Part shown: positions 34,870-47,663 of the stretch, piece by piece | Layout: each line of letters begins with the position of its first letter | How positions within the stretch are numbered: the first letter of the stretch is position 1 | Assembly (NCBI RefSeq): GCF_002878395.1 | Contig: NC_061115.1 | Span: forward strand, 51,511,438 to 51,575,437 | From: Capsicum annuum | Taxonomy: Eukaryota; Streptophyta; Magnoliopsida; Solanales; Solanaceae | Reading direction: 5' to 3' | Length of the DNA: 64,000 bases | Translations under genes and position numbers: made by a program | The notes under the pieces: model-generated | Told to the model about the DNA's origin: nothing | The model's database searches: none | What the model saw: the letters and a program-made list of their open reading frames with translations, nothing else

Positions 34870-36260
34870 AAAACCAGTTAGCCCCTCGCACGTTCAAGTA
34901 GACCCCCTGAATGAGCATATTTCTCACGTTGAGTTTAGAGCTGCTTTCACCATCTTGCCTCATTCAATAGTTGTTCAGAACAATCAACTTTCAGTTATCC
35001 TATCTAGGCTTATGGATCATGCTCCACAGAGTAAGGAGGCGCATAGGAAAAAGAGAGAGAAAGAATAAGGGGCGTCTAGGTCTAAGAGTTGCCGAACTAA
35101 TCTCCTTTGTCTAAAATATGGTAGAAACCACTAGGATATCTGTAGAGCTGGCAGTGAAGTATTTTTTGAGTGTGGTAAGCCAGGTCACAGAGTTAGAGAT
35201 TGTCCCCAGTTAGGTTCTCAGGGTCAGCATAATCGTCCCACAGCTCAGTCTGGTCGCTTGATTCAGTAGGGTAAATCTATCATAGCCTGGTGGGTATACA
35301 AGAACTGTACAGTTATGATATCTCAGAAAGTCACTTTAGCAGACTTAGTCGAATTAGAGATAACTGATTTTGATGTAATTTTTGGCATGGATTGGCTTCA
35401 TTCCTGCTATGCTTTATTCAACTACAGAATTAGAATTGTCCAATTTCAGTTTTTGAATGAGCCCATCCTAGAATGAAGGGTTAGTACTTCAGCACTTAGG
35501 GGTCAGCTTTTTTCTGACCTAGGGGAAAGAAAAATGATATCTAAGGGATGTGTCTACAATCTCGTTAGAGTCTAGGACTCTAGTTTAGAACCCCCTAATC
35601 TTGAATAAATATCAGTAGCATATGAATTCTCAGATGTGTTTCTTGAAGATCTCCCTAGACTTTCTCCTAAAATGAAAATCAACTTCGGAATAAACCTTCT
35701 TCCAAATACTCAACCCATATATATCTCGTCATATAGAATGATACCTGCGAAACTCAGAGAATTAAAAGAATAGTTAGAGGATCTCCTAGATAAGAGATTC
35801 ATCATACCTAGTGTGTACCCATGAGTCGCACCAATTTTATTCGTGCATAAGAAAAATGGTTTCCTCAGAATGTGTATACACTACTGTCAGCTAAATCTAG
35901 TCATGGTCAAGAACAAGTACCCACTGCCCAAAATTGATGACTTGTTTAAGCAACTTTAGGGTGTCAGTTACTTTTCTAAGATAGAGCTCAGTTCAGGCTA
36001 TCATCAGCTTAGAGTCAGAGAATATGACATCCCAAAAACAACTTTTAGAACTCGGTATGGTCACTTTAAATACTTAGTCATATCATTTGGTCTTCCAATG
36101 CCCCAACAGCTTTTATGGACTTGATGAACTGTGTGTTCAAGTAGTACGATGTTTATTATAGTCTTCATAGATGACATCCTTGTCTACTCTCACAGTGAAC
36201 ATGGTCATGCAGATCATCTTAGAATCATATTCCAGACTCTCGAAACCCATCAGTTATCAT
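34870..36260 (+). pseudogene. A gag-pol remnant: zinc knuckle, protease linker, reverse transcriptase
   Basis: The gag end shows FFECGKPGHRVRDCPQLGSQ at about 35163; the first Cys of the CCHC knuckle is replaced by Phe. TDFDVIFGMDWLHSCYALF (about 35365) is the protease-RT linker. RT blocks are [20 protein letters not shown] (about 35830), [48 protein letters not shown] and [17 protein letters not shown] (about 36152), so the catalytic FIDD is kept. Stops occur repeatedly, and a frame change separates the last two blocks. Confidence 0.9.
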
Positions 36261-38090
36261 GATGTTTGTTCATATCTTACATGTCAGTTCTATGATCATA
36301 GATCATACTTAAACACATTAGCAATCATGCACGCTTATAGTTCCCAATATAAGGAGTTCAAGTTCACTCAGTGTTACGAATCATGTTCTGTGAATACAAA
36401 ACTCTAGACTCAGGTCATGTAGCTTATGGCTCATATACTCATGTCATGCTTTACAATATGTTGAGTTCCCATGACTCATGTTATACCCCTAATGATCAGC
36501 TAAATTCAATTTATGTCACACATATCCTCAATTTAGGTCTCTTAGTGCATCTATGATGTTGACATTCTATTCCTCAGACCTCAGTTAAGTGTCGAGTTTG
36601 GTATAGTATTCATGCATACTTCAAGTACTCATGTTTTAACTCTTCAGTGGACTCTTCTTACAAAATGATATAGTGATGAGCAGTTGCTTAAAAGGGAGAG
36701 AGTAAATATTTCATGTTAAGACAAGATTATTGCATGCTAGTTTTACATGAGGCTATAGCTATGAAGATAGGCTTGAATATTATGTTTATGTATAAGTTGC
36801 TAAACACATTTCGGAGATTGGAGTAGGCTTGAACATAGTGGGAGAATTCAGTCCAGATCATACCTCAGTAGGTAGAGTTATCAGAACCTAGTATTCAGTT
36901 CCAGTCCAGTCTCAGTTGCAGTCTTAGTTATAGTCTCAGTCACAGTCCCTGTCTAGTAATCAGATCAGTAACTCAGTTCATTTTTAGATTTGCTTGACCA
37001 TAGCGTATAGTTATAAGTTATCCAGTTATTCATATTTTAGTACCTCAGTTTATAGACTATTTTAGAGTCATGTTATACGCTTGGTCTTGCCTTCACAAAT
37101 AATACAGTTTTTATGAATTTATGCTTAGTTACCTCATGTTACCCATTCAGTCCTTACCTCGTATGCATTATAATCTACAGTTCCAGTCTAGATATTCACA
37201 CTAAGTGCAGTTCAATATTACATGACCAAGTATTTAGCTATCAGCCATTTAGATAATCAGATAAGTTAGTAAGTTTATGCACTTGTGCTCAACACCCATG
37301 TGAATATTTTTAGTAGTCTCAGGTGATGATCTGTACTAAGGTGGAGAGTATAGTTGAGAGAGTATTCAAGGGATAAGTCTAACTGGAAAATTTATAGTCG
37401 CAGTACATAAAGCTTAGTGACTTTATCTTAGATAATGTTTCATAGGCCCCGGCTCATATTACAGAATTTTAGCTAGGATGTGATTTTCTTATTCATCAAT
37501 TTTATTCAGCCTTGCCAACACTCCTTGCTCCCTAAACCGACTAGAACTCTATAAAAAGAGTGTCAAAGAAAGGCTCTAGTCGAATATAAGATTTAAACAT
37601 AAGTTAGTCCATAAAACTGACATTCAGTTTAGCAGTTAGGTGGACAATGTTTGTATGGTTGGGTGTTCCATCCTTCTATCTAGTCACACTATCCGAAGTC
37701 TCATGAATGTAACTATTCCAAGATCAAACAACCATACGGTTGTGAGTTCAGCTCAGTTAAGGTGTTATACCTCAGTTTTAGAACCCCGATATGCAGTCAC
37801 AATTCGATTCGTAGGTGCCCTGTGCATCATCTCATTTTTTCATCAGTATCTCAGCAAAGTCAGCATTCTTCAGGGGACATAATATCCCAAAGGGGAGATG
37901 CACTATAATCCCCGAGCTTTCATGACCTAAACGTTCCATCTTCTCTTCATGTAATGAATCCAGTTTGGAATAATGGGCACTCATGAGTGGACCCATAAGT
38001 TCCAATTTCAGCCGTAAGCCATTTATTCAAGGGGCTTAATTCAGTTCATGTATCACATTTCAGGCTCAGTTATGTTCTCGTGTTCCCGTT
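36261..38090 (+). other. A degraded middle region (RNase H/integrase area)
   Basis: No RNase H or integrase core motif could be read. The text is unusually rich in cag/tcagt words (cagtctcag and similar near 36880-36980), which look like drift or local reiteration. The zone 37864-37960 (cccaaaggggagatgcac) resembles 44405-44460 in element B. Confidence 0.45.
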
Positions 38091-38293
38091 CATGTGTGTT
38101 CAGTAACTGATCTCAAGTTCGAGATTGGTAATTTTGTGTATTTGAAAGTATCTCTTATGAAAGGAGTGAGGAGGTTTTGCAAGAAGGGGAAACTCAGTCC
38201 TTGATATGTCGGTCCTTACTGAATTCTCAGCCATTTCAGAAAGCTAGCTTACGAACTTGAGTTGCCTTCAGATTTAGTTTTAGTGCATCCAGT
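38091..38293 (+). pseudogene. A integrase C-terminal segment
   Basis: Frame pieces read DLKFEIGNFVYLKVSLMKGV, RRFCKKGKLSP, YVGPY, AYELELPSDLVLVHPV. This is the same segment as at 19869-20399 and 11104-11628. It stops abruptly where element B starts. Confidence 0.85.
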
Positions 38294-40997
38294 TGTGATA
38301 CCCCGAGTTTTTCCCGTTAAATATTTTGCTCCCAAATGTGTCAAGTCATTAAAGCCTTTTTATCTTGCCAAGAGAAGCTTAACACTCAAAAAAAAAAAAA
38401 ATTGCTAAGTGTTGAAACTTTCTCATTTAGACCTCTGATCTTCGGGTATTTATTTGACGACCTTTATGACAGCTGTTTTTAGATTTTCAAGTTGCGTTGC
38501 GATGGGGAAAGGTCGTAATACATCTCGAGTGAGTTTTGAAATTTTTGGAGTAGCATAAGGGCACGTTTGGGTGCCCAAAACAGTGGCACCATACGATTAG
38601 CATGCTCCAGAAATTTTCAGCATTTCAGGGACAAGTTCAAACAATCATAACTTCCTAAATATAAGGAACTGGGAGATATTCTATATATCAAACGAAATCT
38701 CTTTGAGTCTTCTTTCCAATGCAATTGGTTTCACCCCATTCCAACATCAGAGTAATAAGTTACGATCAATTTATTTCAGCATGTCAAATAAGTAACTGAG
38801 GGACGAATTTGATTTGGGTCAAATTCGGTCGATCATAACTCCTTATATATGATGAACTGGGTGTCCTACCATATATAAAATTAAAGATCTTTGAGTTAGC
38901 TTTCCAACGATATAAATTTTGCAAAAATCTAATACCCGAACAAGGAGTTATTCAGTTTTTCGTGGCCAAGGTACGCAGGATTTTTCTGTCATTTTTCAAT
39001 TTTCTTAGGGGCAATCTAGTCATTTCACCCTTGCCCCATTTCGTGGAAATAAGCATAAAAACTGATTTTGGGCATCAAAGTTTGTTATTTTCAAAAAAAA
39101 ATTCAAGAAAGAAACCCTAAACCTCTAAATTCCCCTTCCTAAATCTTCCAATTTCACCATGGAAATTTCAAATTAATCTGATAAATGAAGTCCCCATTCC
39201 GAGCTCTTCGAGATGCACCAATCAATTTTGTGAATAGTGTTTCGAGGCAAGAATTCAGTCCAATCTTTAATTTTAAGGTATGTGAGGCTTTGAACAAGAT
39301 TATCCTTTCGATCTTGTGCCCATTATTTTTGTTGAATTACATTAACATGAGATTTTACATGTTTTACCATGAATTGGAAATATGGTTTTATATCTTATAT
39401 TATTATCCATGAGCTATGGGATTATGTCATCCGATATGTGTATGATGTTGAGATGAAATTATGTCCAAAAAGTATTTGATTATGAGAGTATGATGATTTA
39501 ATTTGTTAAGCCTTGATTTATACTATCATTCCACTATTTCCTTATTATGAATTTATAATTGATATTGGAAATTCTATATCCCTAGTATGGGTTGATGTCT
39601 CAAGTACCTTTAAATGAGAGTTGGATGGCAAATTGAGAAATATCGATATTGAAGTTGCAATGAATCTTGGTATTTTCAGGATGGTTTTGATGAGTTAAAT
39701 TGTTAAAAATATTATGTATTGAGTCTTCATATCCTTGTACAAATATCGAGTCAGTTATGGTTCAATGCATTGATACCTTGTTGATGTTGAGGAAGATTAA
39801 AATGTTTTGAGCTAAATGTGTTGAGTTACGAATCCACAAATTGATATGATTTGATAAATGAGAAAGAGATTTGATTTAGTCTTTATGATAAACCCTTGTG
39901 ATGTTGTGATGGATTTTCTAACACGTTCTGAGCTTGTCAGGGAGTAGTACTTAGCACCGAGAGGGAAATTTGGTATTTCTCCAAACCTATATGCCACCGT
40001 AGGGTTGTTTGATGATGATATTATTGGCCAGAGAGTCTGATTGTGATTGCAGTTTTAAGGTCGTACTCCCTGGCAAAGAGTATGACGCTTCCGCCAACGG
40101 GGGAACATTGGTATTCCATGTAGCTCACGTGGGGTTGTCGGTTATAGGAAACTCCCGTGTCCATAAGATTAAGTTTCTTAAATTACCGAGTCACTTCGAG
40201 ATTTGAGTCAAAGAGTTGAGATGTTTATGATGTTTTATGGTCATTTATGATGATTTATAATTACCTATGATGATTTTTGACGATATGATAATTTATGATG
40301 ATTTAGGACGATTTATCATAATTTATGATTTATAATGATTTACATGGATTACGAGATTTTATCATATGAACTGTTTATTATGAAATTATGAAAAATATGA
40401 TTTGATATAACTCAAGACAAGTAAGTCATCGTTGTCCGTATGCATGTTTTCATGAAATTGATTATACTATTTCTATTGTTGCATGCACCCCCACATACTC
40501 AGTACATTTCAAAGTGCTGACCCACATATTTCCATGGGCTATATTCTTACCAAAATGTAGGTACAAGCTGTAGCGCACATATTATGTTCAGCTGGGTTGC
40601 AGCTCTCGATCGGCAGGTGATTAGTCCTTTTGATTCAGGGACTTGAGTTGTTCAGATTTGAGGTGTATTGTATTTTCTATATTCAATCGTATTGAGTAGG
40701 GGTAGTTGGGAGTCATGACCCGACTATCTTTGGTCAATGCTAGTAGAGGCTTCATAGACAGTCACTAGTAGTCAGTGTATTCAGTTTCAGATTTGTATAT
40801 ATATGAGCAGAATTATGATCGGGTAAATTTACTTTCATGTTGGTCAGACTAAGTTATGGGTTGTTTCTGGATTATTCTTTCTATTTTATGTATTTTATTC
40901 AGTTGCTTTGGGTTATGCCAGATAAAGGGTTAGCTTGGGGTCATTTGTGACCTTAAGCACCGTGTGACATCTCGGGATCCAATTTTGGGGCGTTACA
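38294..40997 (+). repeat. B 5' LTR (2704 bp)
   Basis: It starts TGTGATACCCCGAGTTTTTC and ends GGGGCGTTACA before the primer site. It aligns over its first ~990 bp with 44704-45668. Differences between the copies are largely C/T and G/A, several at former CG sites. Confidence 0.87.
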
Positions 40998-41001
40998 AGC
41001 T

Positions 41002-41013
41002 TGGTATCAGATC
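41002..41013 (+). other. B primer-binding site
   Basis: TGGTATCAGATC follows the LTR end by four bases; the initiator tRNA-Met site is TGGTATCAGAGC. Confidence 0.8.
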
Positions 41014-44000
41014 ACAGAATTCAAGTGTCCTAGAGTGTCTATGAAGCTGTGTCTAGTAAAGTCTTGCGGATCGGTACGGAGACGTCTGTACTTTTCTTTG
41101 AGAGGCTACGAGGCATTTAGAAAAATGTTCCCTTTCTTTCAAGTCGTAGATCATGCTATGGAAAGGTTCCTTAACAAATTCATATGGGTTCATATCTTGC
41201 ATAAATTGAGCCATTTTGCCTTATTCTAAAATACCGGATATAGTCAAGCGTAAATCCTTATAGATGGTGCTTTCTTAGATAATCTCCTCTGATATTACGG
41301 GCTTGTAAGTGAGCTAGAAAAAAAATGATTTCATTAGTGCTCTTGAGTTCCAAAAAATTGAGGTGTCATATGTACGTTCTTGAAGATTGTGCATTAAGCC
41401 TATGTCGGAAGTGTTTTTGGATTTCTTCCTAGAATTCATGATGTGATTTCGTATTTTCCTTATTCATGTACTAATGTTGAGATAGGGTGATTAACTAGTT
41501 CCAATTACCTCTCTTGATTATATTCCTGGGCTTACGAGCAAAGGTTCCATAGCTTTTAAGATGTACCCTCATCCCTCTTGAGTCCTTCAGTTGAGGTAAA
41601 GCGAGACACATATTCTCGGATCCTTGATTATGGTGTACCAGGCTTTTATTTCTTGAAAATATTTTCTGATCATCTTTTGATGAAAACTTAAAGTTTAGTG
41701 AAGCCGTTTCGATTCACTAGCAGCTGGTTGTTTACTCTGTTGTTCTTGCATTGGTTGGAAACATGATGGAAGGCGGTGTTAATAAATTATTATGGCATAG
41801 GCCATGGAATTATGGATAATTATTGTCGTTATGAGGTTTTGGTGGACTAGTATGTTTGGGGTATTTGATAGATGGAAATGGTTGTTGAGATTGTTGTTAA
41901 TCGTAGTCAGAGTGAGTTGTTAAGTTTGTCTAGCGGGTGATGAGAAAAATGAATTTAATGATTGAATTGCTACGACGTTAGTGATAGGGAGGAGATTTAG
42001 TAGGTTTGAACCGTATGTACGAGAGCTTAAGTCTATTTATTTGTAATCAAGTGTGATATTGTGTGTTGAGGTAGTACTATGCTCAAGGTGTTATGGGGAT
42101 TTTTTTTAAGTCATTAAATGTTAAGCGGTTAGTGTGATCCTTGATCGGGTAAGTATGAATGAGGATATGTGGTATACGATGTAATTGTGAGTTAACTTGG
42201 GCATTAGAGGTTGACGAGGGTGTTAGTTTGAGATATGATGTTAGTAAAGCACGAAGAAGTTAGTATGGTTTAGCGAAGGTTTGATGTATCCATGGTAAGT
42301 GCTAGAATCTAAGCTGCGGAGTGCATGAATTGTTGTATGATAACTTTTAAAGTTGTCTAAGTTGGTGGGTATTTGAGAGTTATGTTAAGAATGGGTTTTG
42401 CGCTCGCGGGTGTAGTTATGCGGGTTAAGTTATGGATCTTGTGCATGGGTATATCTAGGGACCTGGTGTAAAGCGAACGCCGTGGACTAGAGTTTGTATG
42501 GTGATTCGTTGACTCGGAGTGTTGGCTTAAGTCTAAGGGGGAGATAGTAGAAAAAAAATTAACTAAGTTAAGATTGCGGGATTCAGGTAGGTGTATCGGT
42601 GGGTTGCAAGTTGGTGGTGAGAAGTAGTGGTGTTGATCCTATTTTACCCCAGCCTTTTCAATGACTTTGATATTTTCTCATGCCTTATATTTTATTCTCC
42701 CGATCATAATACATGTTCATGCATATCATGGGAAAATATGTATTCTCCTAACTATCGAAATATGGAGCCCCAATTTTCTAGTGGGCGAAATTAACGTTCC
42801 ATAAGCTATAAAATCCAAACTCAAGTTGCGCGATTCATAATGCATGTGCTTAAGTTTTATTGTATGTTCAAGTTCAGTCCACCGGCAACACCCTTAGCGA
42901 CCAATAAGATTCAATTTATGTCCTGGGTGTCCTTAATCTTTAATCTTGATTCTGGTTGAATTCATGCATTTGATGCCCTAGTTATCCAGCCTCAATAACC
43001 TCACCAAGTCATACATAATATTCCTTATAATCTACCCTTTCATGACTTTTCATTTGTCAAGGGAGTGTGGATGAACAGTGGTGACGATAGGAGAGAGTGA
43101 GCAGGTTTTTATTGATAAAGATTGTGGCATGTTCATTTTAGCTAAGGTGGAAAGTGTGGAGTAACATTGAGGCTAGGCTTTTGATGGATGTCATGGTTAT
43201 TTGAAGCATTTCGTGTTGTGTTTTTGAAAGTGGTTGTGTGATGATTTGTCTAGTTTTGTAGGTGGAGAATTATTGAAGTGAAGTCTTGTGCATGGCTTAG
43301 TTAATTGGAAAAGTTAGTGAATGTTTTCTTAAGAATAGTGCCCGGAAGTTGTCTTAATAAAGGATTGTAGAATTTGAAAAAGGTGTTTTATGGGTGTTGA
43401 TTCGGAGTGTATATGTAATTATAAAGATAGGCTTGAACATCATGTGTGTATATATGGACGGAGATTAAAGTTTATATTATCGATAAGTTTTGGTGTCTAT
43501 GTTGATTTAGAAGTCTAAGCTAAAAGCTCTTGTAAATTGATCTTGCATAGCACTCATGTATTGTGAATATATCTCCTGTCTAAGGATATTAGTTGCAAGC
43601 CTTGTCCTTGCTATAAGTTGAATTGCGTATATGCCTATGAATAGTTCCCTAAGCTTCAAGACTTGTTGATATGAATATGATGGTTGAAAATGGTGAGTAT
43701 TAAGTGGATTAGAGTTGATTGAGTGGTAATAAGAATTATCTGTGAGAGGAGGAATTGTAACAATGTGGATGTGTGTAAATTTATAATTCGAAATGGTGCT
43801 ATGTTACGGTGTTAGGTGGAGGAATTGGTGACTCCAAATTAAGCTTAAAAATGAGGAGAGAGAGTTTGGCTTAGTTAGATTTGAATAGCCAAGATTGCAA
43901 ATGCCTTGTGAGAATAATGAATTGAATCAAGTAAGTTTGGTATTTGGGGAAAACAGTATTGCGGAGAAAGGGTGTGCGAAGCGTATTGATAAGCTTGAAA

Positions 44001-44019
44001 GTAAGTTGTACTGCGTGGG

Positions 44020-44055
<36 letters not shown>

Positions 44056-44703
44056 TTCGGACCATATTCCAAACCCAATTGCTTCCTAGTAGCGTTGAAA
44101 ATTCCTTGGAAAGATTTTGAATCATGTCGTAATTGAATGAGAGTGTGTCTTGATTTGGTCCGTGCACCTAGAAATTCAACTTGATAGTTATTCCGACGGA
44201 TTCATATATTTCTTCCATCTTCCGATGTGGTCCAATCTTACTACTTGAAGTTTCGTGAGCATAACCATTTCAAGAATGATTTATTTGCGTCGAAGCGAGT
44301 TACCAAATTCTATTTAGCCTTTGCTTTTGTTCCTGACCCAAGTATTAAGCCATGGATCAATCATAAAGTGTCCCGTGTATCAATTAGTATTATTCGGGGA
44401 GAACCGATCCCAAGAGGGAGATATTGTGATATCCCGAGTTTTCATATCCTAGATCTTTCATCTCTTTCTTTGTGAATGCGGATTTAAATCAAAGTTAATA
44501 ATTTTTCCTTCATCCAACTCTTTTAGTAATAGACTTAACTATGTCGTTGTGATTATCATGAGCTTATGCGTCGGAAAGTACTCCAACGCTTAGAAAAATA
44601 TAAACTTGCTCATCAAGCTATTTTAGTTGCGTATCCTCAATTTTCCTTGCCTTCCTAACTTAACGAGCGACATTCGGGATGAATGTTTCCAAGGGGGAGA
44701 TGA
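41014..44703 (+). other. B internal region without recognisable genes; (TA)n at 44022-44051
   Basis: The only open stretches are short and unconvincing (for example 44227-44475). A pure TA dinucleotide run lies at 44022-44051. The segment ends with ccaagggggagatga (44689-44703), the polypurine tract for second-strand synthesis. Confidence 0.6.
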
Positions 44704-45668
44704 TGTGATACCCCGAATTTTTCCCGTTAAATACTTTGCTCCCAAATGTGTCGAGTCGTTAAAGCCTTTTTATCTTGCCAAGAGAAGCTTAGCACTAAAA
44801 AAAAAACAATTTGCTAAGTGTTGAAACTTTCTCATTTAAACCTCTGATCTCGGGTATTTATTTGACGACCTTTCCGGCATCTATTTTCGATTTTCAAGTT
44901 GTGTTCCGATGGGGAAAGGTCGTAATACATCCCGAGTGAGTTTCGGAATTTTTGGAGTAACATAAGGGCACGTTTGGGTGCCCAAAACAGTGGCACCATG
45001 TGATTAGCATGCTCCAGAAATTTTCAGCATTTCATGGCCAAGTTCAAACGATCATCACTTCCTGAATATAAGGAACTGCGAGATCTGCTATATATCAAAC
45101 GAAATCTCTTTGAGTGTTCTTTCCAATGCAATTGGTTTCACCCCATTCCAACATTAGAGTGATAAGTTACGATCAATTTATTTCAGCATGTCAAATCAGT
45201 AACTGAGGGACGGATTTGATTTGGGTCAACTTCGGTCGATCATAACTCCTTATATATGACGAACTGGGTGGCCTATCATATATAAAATTAAAGATCTCTG
45301 AGTTAGATTTCCAACGATATAAATTTTACAAAAATCCAATGCGCGAACAAGGAGTTATTCAGTTTTTCGTGGCCAAGGTATGCAGGATTTTTCTGCCATT
45401 TTTCAATTTCCTTAGGGGCAATCCAGTCATTTCACCCTTGCCCCATTTCGTAAAAATAAGCATAAAAACTGATTTTGGGCATCAAAGTCTGTTATTTTCA
45501 AAAAAAGTTCCAAGAAAAAAACCCTAAACCTCTAAATTCCCCTTCCTAAATCTTCCAATTCCACCATGGAAATTTCAAATTAATCCGATAAAAATGCACC
45601 AATCAATTTCATGAATAGTGTTCCGAGGCAAGAATTCATTCCAATCTTTAATTTTAAGGTATGTGGGG
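44704..45668 (+). repeat. B 3' LTR, truncated
   Basis: It begins TGTGATACCCCGAATTTTTC. Homology to the 5' LTR ends at about 45668, after ttaattttaaggtatgtg (equivalent to about 39285). The remaining 1.7 kb of LTR is not found further right. Confidence 0.87.
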
Positions 45669-46386
45669 ATATTTTATATAAATAAAATAGACCCCACCCC
45701 CCTTCCTTTTTCTTCTTCACAACCTCCACCCCCTTCGTTCTTTCACAGCCCCCACCCCACCCCACCCCAATTCCTTCTACTTATTCATTAGACAGCAACC
45801 CCTGTCCCCTCTCCTTCCTCCTCCTCCTCCTTCTTCTTCTTGTTCACATAAAAGCACTACTTTTTCTATTTCTTTCACCATTACCACAAGCTTTTTCAAT
45901 GAATTTTTTTCTTCATCAAATGCAAAATTAATTTGAATTAGCTTGAGCAAATACATCAATGAACTAAATACAAGTACATGATCACAAAAACACATCAATA
46001 CATAAAATCTCAAATCCAAATTCTTTCACATTAATCAAAACCCAAAATTCCAAAACTTCTAAATTTCCAATTTCTTACTCAAAAATGTCTACAGAAATGA
46101 CATAAACAGTCCGAAATTCGAAAATGGCATAGATGATATTCGCATGACATGAAAATTTTGGCCAAGAATCAAACTTGTTCATCAATCTTGAACCCTTTTT
46201 GATTGTCGAAAAATAAAATTTTAGGTTAATTTGGACTTGATAGAAAGAGAATTACGAAGAAACAGGGTAGGGGTACGAAGAAGATGAAGAAATGGAGTGT
46301 TGGGGGTGGGGTGGGGGTGGGCGTCGGGGGTGGGGAAGGGGAGTGATGAAGAAGATGAAAAACATTTTCCTTTTAATGTTATATAT

Positions 46387-46443
<57 letters not shown>

Positions 46444-47005
46444 AAAAGCAATAAAGTGGTCTTTTAAAAAAAAAAATTCACTCGCTCTCTTTTTTTTTTT
46501 GCCACGTCAGCTATAGGGGGAATTTAATTCATTTGAAAGTTGTTAAAGAGGGTAAATAAACGGAAATTAAGTTTAAGTGCTAAAGTGAATTATGACGACA
46601 AATTCGGGGGGAGGGGGGAGGAAGATGTCTTTTCTCTTAAAAATATTGTACACAGCAAGATAGGGTACATGCGCTACACGCGTGTCCAAAGACTAATATT
46701 AAAAAGCATATGCATTCTTAAAATATATTCTCATCTCTCCTACGTTCAAGACAACAGACTTATAACAAATAATTGTGGAAGTGGGGAGAAATTACAAAGT
46801 GAGGAATTGAACCTTCACCAGTATAGTGGAAGTTCTAGTAGCCAATTAAGTTTTAAAATCTATGATTGAGAAAATCCTTACAACTTTGGAGTGTGAATTT
46901 GCGTAAAAGTTTACTTAAAATTCAACTATCGCAACTTTAGATTAGACATTATTGAAGTAGATTGTAAGATTGTACTTATATATTTTGATTAAAGATAGTG
47001 AAGGG
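45669..47005. other. unassigned DNA with C-rich and G-rich tracts and an (ATA)n microsatellite
   Basis: A C-rich block lies at 45690-45772, including ccccaccccaccccacccc. A G-rich block lies at 46301-46344, with runs of 3-5 G separated by 1-4 bases. Both fit G-quadruplex patterns on opposite strands. A perfect ATA/AAT repeat spans 46388-46439. The two tracts may be the arms of a transposon, but I cannot fix its ends. Confidence 0.5.
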
Positions 47006-47663
47006 AAAAGATTAGAATTAATACATAAAAATGACCCTAAACTTGACACCAAATTATAACTTTGACCTTAAACTTTGACAGTGCACAAATATGACCTTTA
47101 ACTATTCAAAACTGCACAAATATGACCTCCAATCCTACGTGGCAAAACGCGTGTTCAACACGCAAAATTGGGCCCGTCCTGCTTAAAATCTAAGGGCATA
47201 ATACATAAATATGACCTTAAACTTTGACAGTGTACAAATATGACCTTTAACTATTCAAAACTGCACAAATATGACCTTTAAATGACTCTTTACTATTATT
47301 TTTTCATTATTTTTGGCTCAAAGAAGAAAATGACATCTTATTTCTTTTGTCATTGCGGAAAAAGAGCAATATTGAAGTTTATCAATTAGGCAGATCAGCC
47401 TCAGACGGAAAATCGAGCGGGTATGTATATATATTATAAAGCAGAAGACGAATTTAAGTTATATAATATATCTAAATATTATTTATTTAACTATTAAATT
47501 AAAGATGAAACTATACTAATAATAATAAAAATTTATAGTTTTAATAAAACGTTATTAAATTAATGTTATTAAGGATAGTAGTAGTAGTATATTAAATTAA
47601 CGTTATCAAATTAACGTAATTAAAATGTTATTAAATTAATGTTATTAAAATATTATTAAATTA

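Larger units (their letters stand above)
32668..38293 (+). mobile_element. Ty3/gypsy element A (plus strand), 3' end lost at element B
   Basis: It has a 5' LTR (32668-34613), a primer site, gag zinc knuckle, RT and, after a highly degraded part, the integrase C-terminal segment to 38293. There element B begins (preceding bases CCAGT). I find neither its 3' LTR nor any continuation right of B. Confidence 0.85.
38294..45668 (+). mobile_element. LTR retrotransposon B (plus strand), inserted in A
   Basis: It consists of a 2.7-kb 5' LTR, a tRNA-Met primer site, a 3.7-kb internal region, a polypurine tract and a 3' LTR truncated after about 965 bp. LTR copies share the start TGTGATACCCCGA. I see no gag, RT or integrase motif in the interior, so it is either a non-autonomous (LARD-like) element or very decayed. 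Confidence 0.85.

Noticed and set aside
34870..36260. Endogenous pararetrovirus
   Set aside because: The RT lies in an element with LTRs, tRNA-Met primer site and integrase remnants; no movement or coat protein sequence is seen. Ty3/gypsy is the better fit.
37640..37882. 80-residue ORF in element A
   Set aside because: It lies in the degraded integrase region and shows no motif; probably chance.
44022..44051. Promoter or TATA array in element B
   Set aside because: It is a plain TA dinucleotide microsatellite.
46292..46516. 74-residue ORF with a long Ile run
   Set aside because: It is translation of the ATA microsatellite plus the G-rich tract; no conserved sequence.
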